From NCBI GenBank assembly GCA_029939945.1, contig JAOZRX010000009.1:1-49138 (forward strand): a stretch of DNA of 49,138 nt. The letters are read 5' to 3'. This document shows, piece after piece, positions 35,585 through 43,461 of this stretch (the stretch's first letter is position 1; every line of letters starts with the position of its first letter). Under the pieces are notes generated by a model. The model was given only the letters and a program-made list of their open reading frames with translations. It was not told where the DNA came from and did no database searches. Source of the stretch: Candidatus Izemoplasma sp. GTDB taxonomy: Bacteria; Bacillota_I; Bacilli_A; Izemoplasmatales; Izemoplasmataceae. A program made the position numbers and the translations under genes.

Positions 35585-35613
35585 TTGTAAGTGTGAAAGC
35601 GGGTTACATATAT
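35585..35613 (+). promoter_or_regulatory. Possible promoter with overlapping cre/LacI-like palindrome
   Basis: TTGTAA (35585-35590) and ATATAT (35608-35613) are 17 bases apart. The spacer is filled by TGTGAAAGCGGGTTACA (35592-35608), which resembles a catabolite-responsive or LacI-family operator (TGNAANCGNTTNCA) with one extra base in the centre. It would block the promoter when bound. Confidence 0.4.
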
Positions 35614-35627
35614 ATTGAGGTGAAATT

Positions 35628-37472
35628 ATGAAAAATCATGAATTGCTCATTAGTGCTGAAGTTAAGGCATTAACTGAAAAAGAGATCGATTTAGGGAAAA
35701 TATTGCCACTCGGTGAAATTAAGTGCAAACATATTAGCAAAGTAATGTATAAGTCTAGTAAAAATTGGAAAAACTTAACTAATTTGGTAAGTTTTGAAAA
35801 TAAAACCGCAAGATATATAAAAGTTACAGTTAAAGAAGACACTTCTTTTGAATTATATGTTGGATTAGGGTATTACGCAGAGGAAGATGATAAATGGACT
35901 AGTGCGTTTAATCGTAAGAGTGGATGGTCTGGTGGAGATGGAATCTTCTCGTTCAATATTAAAAATGGAAATGATTCATTCAATCAGAAGAATGCAAAGA
36001 CATTATTTGTATTTGGTGATACATTAGTTGGAAAATCTGATCCTATATCACATAAAAGACTATCACCATTATTGATGCCTAATAATTCACTAGCGTATCT
36101 TAAAGGAAACGGAACTAATAATCTAGATGTAGATTTTAGAATTAATACAGATAAATATGATACAGTGAAGAGTTTCTTTGAACCAAATAACTGTTCGATG
36201 TATAACGGAACATTGCCGTCACATTTAGTTAAATACGACTTATCAAAAGAATATTCACCATATTTAAGTGGGTATAATCCTAAAAAAGTAGAATTAGTAT
36301 TTGATTTATTAAGTGATTACTATATAGAATACGTAGATTTCTATAATTACTTCCTAGAAGAATATTCAGGATTTGATTTAGAAAATAGAGGAATCTATAA
36401 ATTTGAGTTATATAGCACTAATAAAATTGGAGTTGACAAGAAAATTGGTAATTTTGAATTAGAAAAAGCAACAAGCATTGATTCTTTCACAAGAATACCA
36501 GTTGATTATAAAACAAGATATATCAAAATAGTAGTGAACCCAGTTCAAGGTATTGGTAACCACTATGATAAAGATGATTTAGTTGAAGTAATGTTTGGAC
36601 TTAATAAAGTTAAAATATTTGGAGAAGAATCATACTTCAAGGAAGTTCAAGTAACAGCTACTTCAGTTTTATCAAAAGAAAAAGAAGTTACTTGGTTTTG
36701 GTTACAAGATGGAGTAGTAATTGATAAGAATTTATTCTTCTTACCATTACTTGTTGGACCAGATTTAACTCAACCAGAAGGACTACAGTTCACAGTCAAA
36801 GGTATTTCGTTAATAAAAGTACCAATTGTTAAGGGTGAACTAGATATCGAAGCTCAATCACAAAAAGAAACACCACTCTGTTATGAAGAAAATGGTGTAC
36901 AGTGGTTGTTTGGAAACGCAATAATGGCAAATACTAAACAATCTGGGTCGCAAAATCCAGATGGATATGTATATATTTATGGATACACTTCAAACCTAGG
37001 CCTTAGACAACTACGAATTGCTCGAGTTCTAGCCGAGCATTTTGAATTGATAAATGAATGGGAATTCTTTAGTGATTCAAAGTGGGTAAAAGAACTGTCT
37101 AAGGCCACTCCTATTTTGGAACATACCTCATGTGAAATGAGTGTATCACCAATTACAAGTGGAGAAAATATTGGTAAATACTTAGCAGTGTTTCAATATG
37201 ATACAAATTCTAATATTATTGCTTACAGCATAGGCGAAAGACCAGAAGGTCCATTCACAGAACCAAGAGATGTTTTTAGCACAGAAGAAGTAATAAGTAA
37301 TTTAGGAAGAACAGCTTATGCTTATAATGCTAAAGCTCATCCGCATCTATCTAAAAGCAATGAAATATTAGTTACTTATAACGTTAATACTTACGATATG
37401 GTACACAACACAGACGACTGTGAAGTGTATCGACCAAGATTCATTAAAATTATTGATACTTCGGAGGAATAA
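35628..37472 (+). CDS. Propeller-like DUF5005/DUF4185-type protein with discoidin-like modules, cytoplasmic
   Basis: A 614-residue protein without signal peptide, homologous to the lipoprotein at 17316. Shared motifs are SGWSGGDGIFSFN, FGDTLVG, LLMPNNSLAYL, FWLQDGVV and YNVNTYD with CEVYRPRFIKI at the end. Discoidin-like stretches with TARYIKVTV (about residue 60) and TRYIKIVVNPVQG (about residue 300) flank the propeller blades. GAGGTGAAATT precedes the ATG. It is first in a transcript with a second homologue and the ABC transporter. A glycoside hydrolase or glycan-binding role inside the cell is inferred; I recognise no catalytic residue with certainty. Confidence 0.65.
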   Translation: MKNHELLISAEVKALTEKEIDLGKILPLGEIKCKHISKVMYKSSKNWKNLTNLVSFENKTARYIKVTVKEDTSFELYVGLGYYAEEDDKWTSAFNRKSGWSGGDGIFSFNIKNGNDSFNQKNAKTLFVFGDTLVGKSDPISHKRLSPLLMPNNSLAYLKGNGTNNLDVDFRINTDKYDTVKSFFEPNNCSMYNGTLPSHLVKYDLSKEYSPYLSGYNPKKVELVFDLLSDYYIEYVDFYNYFLEEYSGFDLENRGIYKFELYSTNKIGVDKKIGNFELEKATSIDSFTRIPVDYKTRYIKIVVNPVQGIGNHYDKDDLVEVMFGLNKVKIFGEESYFKEVQVTATSVLSKEKEVTWFWLQDGVVIDKNLFFLPLLVGPDLTQPEGLQFTVKGISLIKVPIVKGELDIEAQSQKETPLCYEENGVQWLFGNAIMANTKQSGSQNPDGYVYIYGYTSNLGLRQLRIARVLAEHFELINEWEFFSDSKWVKELSKATPILEHTSCEMSVSPITSGENIGKYLAVFQYDTNSNIIAYSIGERPEGPFTEPRDVFSTEEVISNLGRTAYAYNAKAHPHLSKSNEILVTYNVNTYDMVHNTDDCEVYRPRFIKIIDTSEE

Positions 37473-37474
37473 CT

Positions 37475-38728
37475 ATGAAACATACTACAGAGTTCCTTAA
37501 CGGAAATACGGTAATTAGTTTTGATAAAATTTATCCTATTGATTCAATTGTCTTTAATAAAGAAGTAATTGAATTAGAATGGGCAATTAATAAAAAAGTA
37601 TACAATCAGTCTAATTATCATATTTTCAATAATGTTGTTACATTTCATAACATTTACTTAAGAACTTTGAAAATTAAAGGTCAAATAGAAGTTGTTAATG
37701 TAACAATAGGAAAAGGATATGTAGTTGAAGAAGCATCTAAAGAAACTGATGTTTTCAGAAGAAACAGCCATTGGGCTGGAGCTGATGGAGTGTTTCAACA
37801 CAGAATAGGGAATAAACTTCACTGGTATTTTAGTGATACATTCGTTGGAGACGTTGATCCAGTTACTAGATTACGTAAAGAAGGATTTGTGATGGTAAAT
37901 AATACTGTTGCTGTATCAGAAATTGGTAGTGAATTTGATTTAACATTTAAAGTTAATGAAAAAGATGGAAAATTCAAAGCATTTTACGAGCCTACTGGAA
38001 AAGGACACTTGTGGATTCAAGATGGTATTTATTTAGATGGAGCTTTATATATAACATGTTTGAATATCTCTAACAGTGATAATCCAAAAGTTTGGTTTAA
38101 TGTTGATGGAACTTCTTTACTAAAAGTACCTAGTCATGAAGATGACTTGTTATACGATGAATATTCAATCTTAGAGAGTAATTTCTATGTTAAAGATGAA
38201 GAAGTAACATATATCTTTGGAAATGCAATCTTAAATGATTTAGATAGAACTGGATATGTTTATGTGTTTGGTTATGGGAATCAAAAGGAAAGACGTGGAG
38301 TTATGTCTAGAACTAAAGATTTCATAAATCCTAATTCATATGAATATTTAAGTAATAATGGATGGACTAAAGAGCCTCATGATTTATTTGAAGTAGCTCC
38401 TGATTTTGCTTGTGAACTAAAGGTTATTTATGATGATGGATTATACAAAATGGCCTATACAAAGGGAAGTATGAGTCCAACAATTATGATGGGTGAAACA
38501 GACAGTTTAGAAAAAGGATTTAAAGATTTATCATTAATTTATCAATGTCCTGAACCAAAATTAAAAAAAGGACAAATAAGTTATAATTCTAAACTACAGA
38601 AATTTGATAATATTGATGATTTATATATTAGTTATAATGTAAATACATTGAATAACGACGATCATGTCGATGCAGAAATTTATTATCCAAGATGGATAAA
38701 ATTACGGAAAGTCAGTGATGTTTTATGA
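37475..38728 (+). CDS. Short propeller-like DUF5005/DUF4185-type protein, cytoplasmic
   Basis: A 417-residue member of the same family as 17316 and 35628, with no signal peptide and only a short N-terminal module, so it may represent the minimal catalytic unit. Conserved motifs are HWAGADGVFQHR, FSDTFVGDVDPVTRLR, MVNNTVA, LWIQDGIYL and YNVNTLN with AEIYYPRWIKL. It starts 2 bases after the 614-residue homologue, with a GGAGGA ribosome binding site, and overlaps the permease gene by 4 bases. Conserved Asp residues in ADG and FSDT are candidate active-site residues. Confidence 0.65.
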   Translation: MKHTTEFLNGNTVISFDKIYPIDSIVFNKEVIELEWAINKKVYNQSNYHIFNNVVTFHNIYLRTLKIKGQIEVVNVTIGKGYVVEEASKETDVFRRNSHWAGADGVFQHRIGNKLHWYFSDTFVGDVDPVTRLRKEGFVMVNNTVAVSEIGSEFDLTFKVNEKDGKFKAFYEPTGKGHLWIQDGIYLDGALYITCLNISNSDNPKVWFNVDGTSLLKVPSHEDDLLYDEYSILESNFYVKDEEVTYIFGNAILNDLDRTGYVYVFGYGNQKERRGVMSRTKDFINPNSYEYLSNNGWTKEPHDLFEVAPDFACELKVIYDDGLYKMAYTKGSMSPTIMMGETDSLEKGFKDLSLIYQCPEPKLKKGQISYNSKLQKFDNIDDLYISYNVNTLNNDDHVDAEIYYPRWIKLRKVSDVL

Positions 38729-39609
38729 AAAGAGTAGAAGTTGATCAAGTAATTAAACAACCAAGATTTACCAAAAAACAAAGAATGATAATTAAGGAAG
38801 CTATAATGCATGTGATTTTAATTACTATAGCTACATTCTTTATCTTCCCATTCCTTTGGATGGTAATGACGGCCTTGAAAACTCCTCAAGAGTTACTTGC
38901 TGGGACAGATGTTTTCTTCCCACAAGATCCTCAATGGGATAATTTTAAATTAGCAGTAACTGCAGTTCCATTCTTTTTATACTTAAAGAATAGTTTAATC
39001 TTAGTTATTTTCGCAGTAACAGGAACGTTAATCTCGGCAACACTTACAGCCTATGCCTTTGCGAAACTGCAATGGCCAGGTAGAGATACTTTCTTTATTG
39101 TAATGCTTGCAACTATGATGATACCTATTCAAGTTATATTAATACCTACATACATCATGTATTCAAAAATAGGATGGTTAGGGACAAGATTACCATTGAC
39201 AGTACCTTATTTCTTTGGTGGTGGATCTGCATTCTTTATATTTATGTTAAGACAATTTTTCAAAGGAACTCCAAAAGAATTGACAGAAAGCGCAATTGTT
39301 GATGGAGCAACACATTTTAAGATTTTCCTTAAAATAATGTTGCCTTTATCAAAACCAGCTTTAATAACTGTTGCACTATTTACATTCATGATGGTTTGGA
39401 ATGATTACTTCGGTCCACTTATTTACTTAAGTGACCCAGATATGATGACTTTAGCTTTAGGTTTACGAGGGTTCCAAACTCAGTTTAGTGGAAGATTTGA
39501 TTTAATGATGGCAGCATCACTTCTAGTAATGACTCCAACATTAATTATTTTCTTCTTAGCACAAAAGCAATTCATCGAGGGAATTACTTTTTCAGGAATA
39601 AAAGGATAA
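38725..39609 (+). CDS. ABC sugar transporter permease, MalG type (CUT1)
   Basis: A 294-residue inner membrane permease with six predicted membrane segments. The EAA loop ELTESAIVDGATHFKIFLKI, which docks on the ATPase, is at about residues 188-207. The N-terminal 25 residues are cytoplasmic and basic. ATGA overlap with the propeller gene ties glycan processing to import. Pairs with the MalF-type permease at 40970 and the receptor at 39623. Carbohydrate uptake of the CUT1 class is well supported; the sugar is inferred to be an oligomannoside. Confidence 0.93.
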   Translation: MKRVEVDQVIKQPRFTKKQRMIIKEAIMHVILITIATFFIFPFLWMVMTALKTPQELLAGTDVFFPQDPQWDNFKLAVTAVPFFLYLKNSLILVIFAVTGTLISATLTAYAFAKLQWPGRDTFFIVMLATMMIPIQVILIPTYIMYSKIGWLGTRLPLTVPYFFGGGSAFFIFMLRQFFKGTPKELTESAIVDGATHFKIFLKIMLPLSKPALITVALFTFMMVWNDYFGPLIYLSDPDMMTLALGLRGFQTQFSGRFDLMMAASLLVMTPTLIIFFLAQKQFIEGITFSGIKG

Positions 39610-39622
39610 AGGAGAGAAGATT

Positions 39623-40939
39623 ATGAAAAAAGTTTTATTATTAGTTTTAATGTTTACTAGTGTTTTCGTATTAACAGCTTGTAACAAAGATGAGGCCGCA
39701 GAAGGTAAAATTGAAATTATTTACTGGCACCAGTCACCTGTAGCAAGTGATAGTTTCTCTGCAACAAAGAACCTCATTACTGAATTTAATGAGTCTCAAG
39801 ATGTTTATTATGTTAGAGGAATCGGAATTAACTTCTGGGATTATTGGGATAAAATAAATATCGCAATAGCCTCTAAAACAGCTCCAGATATTGGATTGCA
39901 CACAATTGATAACGTTCAATTGAGAGCGAGTGGTGGAGTGTTACATAACTTATCTGATTTAATTGCTGGAGATGTAGCTGCTGGAATTGATGAATTAGAT
40001 ATGACTGTATTTTATGAAAACCAAATAAAATACACAACTTACGATGGTAGTTTATATGCTTTACCATTTTCAGCAAACACAAGAGTTTTATATTACAATC
40101 TTGATATGTTTGAAGCTGCAGGATTAACTGAAGCAGATGTTCCTACTACTTGGGAAGAACTTGGCGAAATAGCTCCATTATTAAATATTACTGATGGTGA
40201 CGAAATTGTTCAAATTGGATTCGATCCGACTTACGGACAAGGGACTTACATGGGATACTTATGGCAAGCAGGTCTTGATTTTTTTGATGAAAATCAACAA
40301 CCTACATTAAATACTCAAAAACATATTGATATCCTTGATTGGATGGTATCGTTTAATGATGATACATTTACAAGAACTCAACGTAATGCATTTGGTGAAG
40401 CAAATCAAATGTTAGGAATTGATCCATTCGCAGCAGGACGTGTTGCAATGATGATTTCTACTGATGCACTTTATGAAACAATGGAAACTTATGGTTCAAC
40501 AATTAACTATGGAGTTTCAATGATTCCTGTTCCTGAAGATGGAGGGATTAGAGTTAGTTGGGGAAGTGGATTTAGTTTAGAATTGTTTGATAACGGAGAC
40601 GACGATCCTGTAAAATTAGAAGGTGCTTGGCAATTCATGAAATTTATTATGAGTAAAGACACTCAAATAGCATTAGCTGACGCACTAGGTTGGATTATGG
40701 GTAACAAAGATGCAATGGAAGTTGTTGTTGCAGGTAACCCAATTAAAATGAAATTACTAGAAGAAGTACAATATGCAACTGACAAAGTTTATATTGATTA
40801 TGCTCCAAACTGGCATGCAGCAGACTGGCAAACATATTATGACGAAGTACTAGAAGGTACAATGACACCAGCTGAAACCTTAGCTGCAGCACGAGCAAAT
40901 TACTTACAGAAACAAGAAAATTACGAAGATATAAACTAA
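39623..40939 (+). CDS. ABC transporter sugar-binding lipoprotein
   Basis: A 438-residue extracellular solute-binding protein of the MalE/CUT1 type. The signal peptide ends in lipobox LTAC with Cys20 as the lipid attachment site. Features include IEIIYWHQSP after the leader, YALPFSANTRVLYYN, a WEELGEIAPLL segment and an AADWQTYYDEVLEG C-terminus, all usual for family 1 sugar receptors. AGGAGA precedes the ATG, 13 bases after the permease. It captures the sugar at the outer face of the membrane and hands it to the two permeases. Confidence 0.93.
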   Translation: MKKVLLLVLMFTSVFVLTACNKDEAAEGKIEIIYWHQSPVASDSFSATKNLITEFNESQDVYYVRGIGINFWDYWDKINIAIASKTAPDIGLHTIDNVQLRASGGVLHNLSDLIAGDVAAGIDELDMTVFYENQIKYTTYDGSLYALPFSANTRVLYYNLDMFEAAGLTEADVPTTWEELGEIAPLLNITDGDEIVQIGFDPTYGQGTYMGYLWQAGLDFFDENQQPTLNTQKHIDILDWMVSFNDDTFTRTQRNAFGEANQMLGIDPFAAGRVAMMISTDALYETMETYGSTINYGVSMIPVPEDGGIRVSWGSGFSLELFDNGDDDPVKLEGAWQFMKFIMSKDTQIALADALGWIMGNKDAMEVVVAGNPIKMKLLEEVQYATDKVYIDYAPNWHAADWQTYYDEVLEGTMTPAETLAAARANYLQKQENYEDIN

Positions 40940-40969
40940 ACTACAAAATATAATTAACAAGGTGATTTT

Positions 40970-41920
40970 ATGAAAGAGAACAAAAGTGCAATTCTAAAAA
41001 AAGGTAAAAATAAAAACGGATTAAAAGGATTAAAATCAGAAGAAAAAAGATTAGGGTATATGTTTGCTTCACCATGGCTTATAGGTCTATTCGTATTTGG
41101 TCTTTTCCCTTTAAGTATGTCTTTATTTCTTAGTTTTACAAGATATGATATGGTTTCTAGTCCTGTTTTTGTAGGAGTTACTAACTATCGTATCTTATTA
41201 ACTAATGATAACTTGTTTTGGAAGAGCTTATACAACACGATTTACCATGTAGTATTATCAGTTCCATTAGGAATTACAGTCGGTGTTGCTCTAGCTTTAC
41301 TATTAAACAGCAAAGTAAGAGGAATGGGTATTTATCGTACGTTATACTATTTACCAAATGTAACTAGTATCGTAGCAATGTCATTACTTTGGCTATGGTT
41401 ATTTCAGCCTAGTTTTGGTATAATAAATCAAATGCTTGAACCGATTTATGATTTATTTAAAATGGAACCACTAACCTGGTACAAAAGTGCCGACTTATCA
41501 AAACTTACTTTGATAATCATGGGACTATGGAGTGCTGGGGGATCAATGGTAATATACTTAGCACAAATGCAAGATATACCTGGCGAGCTTTACGAAGCCG
41601 CGGATATTGATGGAGCAAATGGACTCCAAAAAATAATTAGAATTACACTTCCGTTAATGACCCCTTCAATCTTCTTTAATTTCATAATGGGGTTAATAGG
41701 AGGATTCCAAGTATTTGCAACAGCTTATATTATGACAAATGGTGGACCTTCTAAATCAACATATTACTACTCTTATTATCTATTTGATAAAATGATTTAT
41801 GACAATGCAATGGGAAGTGCCAGTGCAATGGCATGGATGCTTTTGGTTATCACATTAGTAATAACAATGTTTGCACTAATGTTAAACAAATATGTTTTCT
41901 ATTTAGGAGAACAACAATAA
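40970..41920 (+). CDS. ABC sugar transporter permease, MalF type (CUT1)
   Basis: A 316-residue permease with a basic cytoplasmic N-terminus of about 40 residues and six membrane segments. The EAA loop ELYEAADIDGANGLQKIIRI at about residues 204-223 is the ATPase contact. The gene order permease-receptor-permease is uncommon but known. No ATP-binding subunit occurs in the window, so a shared MsmX/UgpC-type ATPase elsewhere must drive transport. AAGGTG before the ATG is the ribosome binding site. Confidence 0.93.
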   Translation: MKENKSAILKKGKNKNGLKGLKSEEKRLGYMFASPWLIGLFVFGLFPLSMSLFLSFTRYDMVSSPVFVGVTNYRILLTNDNLFWKSLYNTIYHVVLSVPLGITVGVALALLLNSKVRGMGIYRTLYYLPNVTSIVAMSLLWLWLFQPSFGIINQMLEPIYDLFKMEPLTWYKSADLSKLTLIIMGLWSAGGSMVIYLAQMQDIPGELYEAADIDGANGLQKIIRITLPLMTPSIFFNFIMGLIGGFQVFATAYIMTNGGPSKSTYYYSYYLFDKMIYDNAMGSASAMAWMLLVITLVITMFALMLNKYVFYLGEQQ

Positions 41921-41938
41921 AAAATATGGAGGAAGAAA

Positions 41939-42760
41939 ATGAAAAAATTATTATCATTATTAGTAGTTGTTGCTTTAGTACTAACACTATCTGGATGCTG
42001 GTCTGGGGAAATTGCAGTAGACACAGTAATCAATGAAGATGGTTCTGGTACTAGAACAATTGTATTAGCAGTTATGGATGACACATTATCTACAGATCCT
42101 ATTACTAATCCTGACGATCCTGATGGAACTGAAGGAAAAGGTGCAGTAATTAATAATCAACATATTACTGGTGGACTTCCTGAAATTCAAACTTGGCTTG
42201 AAGCTAATTCTCCAACTTGGATGACAGTTGAAGAAATGGAAACTGATGGAATCTACAGAAACTTTACTTTAACTTATGATTTCACTGATTTCGATGATTT
42301 CTTAGCTAAATACGAAGAATTAGTAGACTTATCTCCAAATCTTGCTTGGACAGACTTTGCAGAAGATGAACAACCTACATTAGTATGCGATGGTACTTAT
42401 AAAGTTAATTGTACATTCAATGAATCAATTGATTTAGTTAACGCATCTCTTGACTGGGCAGTTGACGGAATTTGGAATGACATTTACGACGAAGCTACTT
42501 TAGCTGGTTGGGTTGGTAAAGGGGATATCTCTGTACTTGCTAACTATACAGTTACTTTAGGTGATCAAACAGTTGAAGAATTACAATTCTATGATCCAGA
42601 TGCAATTGATGGAGAAGGAACTGGAGCTACAGTTTACCCTCAAGGTAACTGGGAAGTTGCAGCTGAATTCACTGGTGTTACAGCGATTACATTAACAGTA
42701 CTTGGTGCTGCAGTTGTAGTTGGTGGAGCAGTATTTGCAGTAATTAAATTTAAAAAATAA
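41939..42760 (+). CDS. Lipoprotein with C-terminal membrane anchor (LppM/DUF3153-like), unknown function
   Basis: A 273-residue protein with a type II signal peptide and lipobox LSGC (Cys20), and a hydrophobic stretch at about residues 248-268 followed by FKFKK-like basic residues, so it is tethered at both ends. The start DTVINEDGSGTRTIVL after the leader resembles LppM/DUF3153 lipoproteins. The middle is very acidic. GGAGG precedes the ATG. It follows the permease by 18 bases and precedes a hairpin, so it closes the transporter transcript. A surface accessory of the transporter is possible; no enzymatic motif seen. Confidence 0.6.
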   Translation: MKKLLSLLVVVALVLTLSGCWSGEIAVDTVINEDGSGTRTIVLAVMDDTLSTDPITNPDDPDGTEGKGAVINNQHITGGLPEIQTWLEANSPTWMTVEEMETDGIYRNFTLTYDFTDFDDFLAKYEELVDLSPNLAWTDFAEDEQPTLVCDGTYKVNCTFNESIDLVNASLDWAVDGIWNDIYDEATLAGWVGKGDISVLANYTVTLGDQTVEELQFYDPDAIDGEGTGATVYPQGNWEVAAEFTGVTAITLTVLGAAVVVGGAVFAVIKFKK

Positions 42761-42781
42761 TTATAGATTTAACTAACAAGA

Positions 42782-42812
42782 AAAGATAGCACTAAATACT
42801 AGTGCTATCTTT
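42782..42812 (+). terminator. Hairpin after the transporter operon
   Basis: A perfect 13-bp stem (42782-42794 with 42800-42812) around AATAC. Only three T residues close the second arm, so it may be a weak terminator or an attenuator that lowers expression of the following genes. Confidence 0.65.
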
Positions 42813-42837
42813 AACAATGTAAAAAAGGATGATAAAT

Positions 42838-43461
42838 ATGAAGGATAATATTATTAAGGATAGCTTTATCCTTTTAACAGATTTAGTTTTGCTAAACTTC
42901 TTATGGCTAGTAGTTTCAGGACTCGGTATTTTTTTAAGTGCTGGTGCTGCAACAACGGCTATGTTTAGTGTGTCTTTTAAACTTGTACAAAGTAAAAAAC
43001 ACACTTACATTGTTAAGGATTTTTTCGATAGCTTTCTAAAGAATTTAGTACCAAGCACAATAGCTTGGGGACTTATTTTACTAATTTCATTCCCACTTTA
43101 TTTGATATATAATTACTCCATTAATACTGGTAACACTGTTTTAATGGTTTCAGTCTTTATTGCTGCATTTGAAGTATTAATATTCACAGTCTATATATTT
43201 CCTATAATCGCCAGATTTGAAGGTAAGACAGTTACTTTAATGAAAAACGCTATCTTACTTGGACATATTCATTTCTTTACTACATTCAAAGTATTGGGAT
43301 CTTTAGCTTTGGTATTGTTGCTAGTTGTTAGAGTGAATTCTTTCTTCTTATTAGTAATGGTAGGAATATATGCAGGACTTTCAACTTTTCACTTAAAACA
43401 AATATTCAATATATATATTCAAAAAATAGTAGGTGAAGATAATGAGCTACCTGACTTTTAA
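42838..43461 (+). CDS. DUF624 (YesL-like) membrane protein
   Basis: A 207-residue membrane protein with about five membrane segments and the DUF624 pattern: LLNFLWLVVSGLGIFLSAG near the N-terminus and an internal segment with GAATTAMFSV. YesL-like proteins regularly accompany CUT1 sugar transporters and glycoside hydrolases in Bacillota, but their function is unknown. ATG 42838 is preferred because AAGGATGA (42825-42832) is the ribosome binding site and overlaps an earlier in-frame ATG. Overlaps the following gene by 20 bases. Confidence 0.82.
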   Translation: MKDNIIKDSFILLTDLVLLNFLWLVVSGLGIFLSAGAATTAMFSVSFKLVQSKKHTYIVKDFFDSFLKNLVPSTIAWGLILLISFPLYLIYNYSINTGNTVLMVSVFIAAFEVLIFTVYIFPIIARFEGKTVTLMKNAILLGHIHFFTTFKVLGSLALVLLLVVRVNSFFLLVMVGIYAGLSTFHLKQIFNIYIQKIVGEDNELPDF

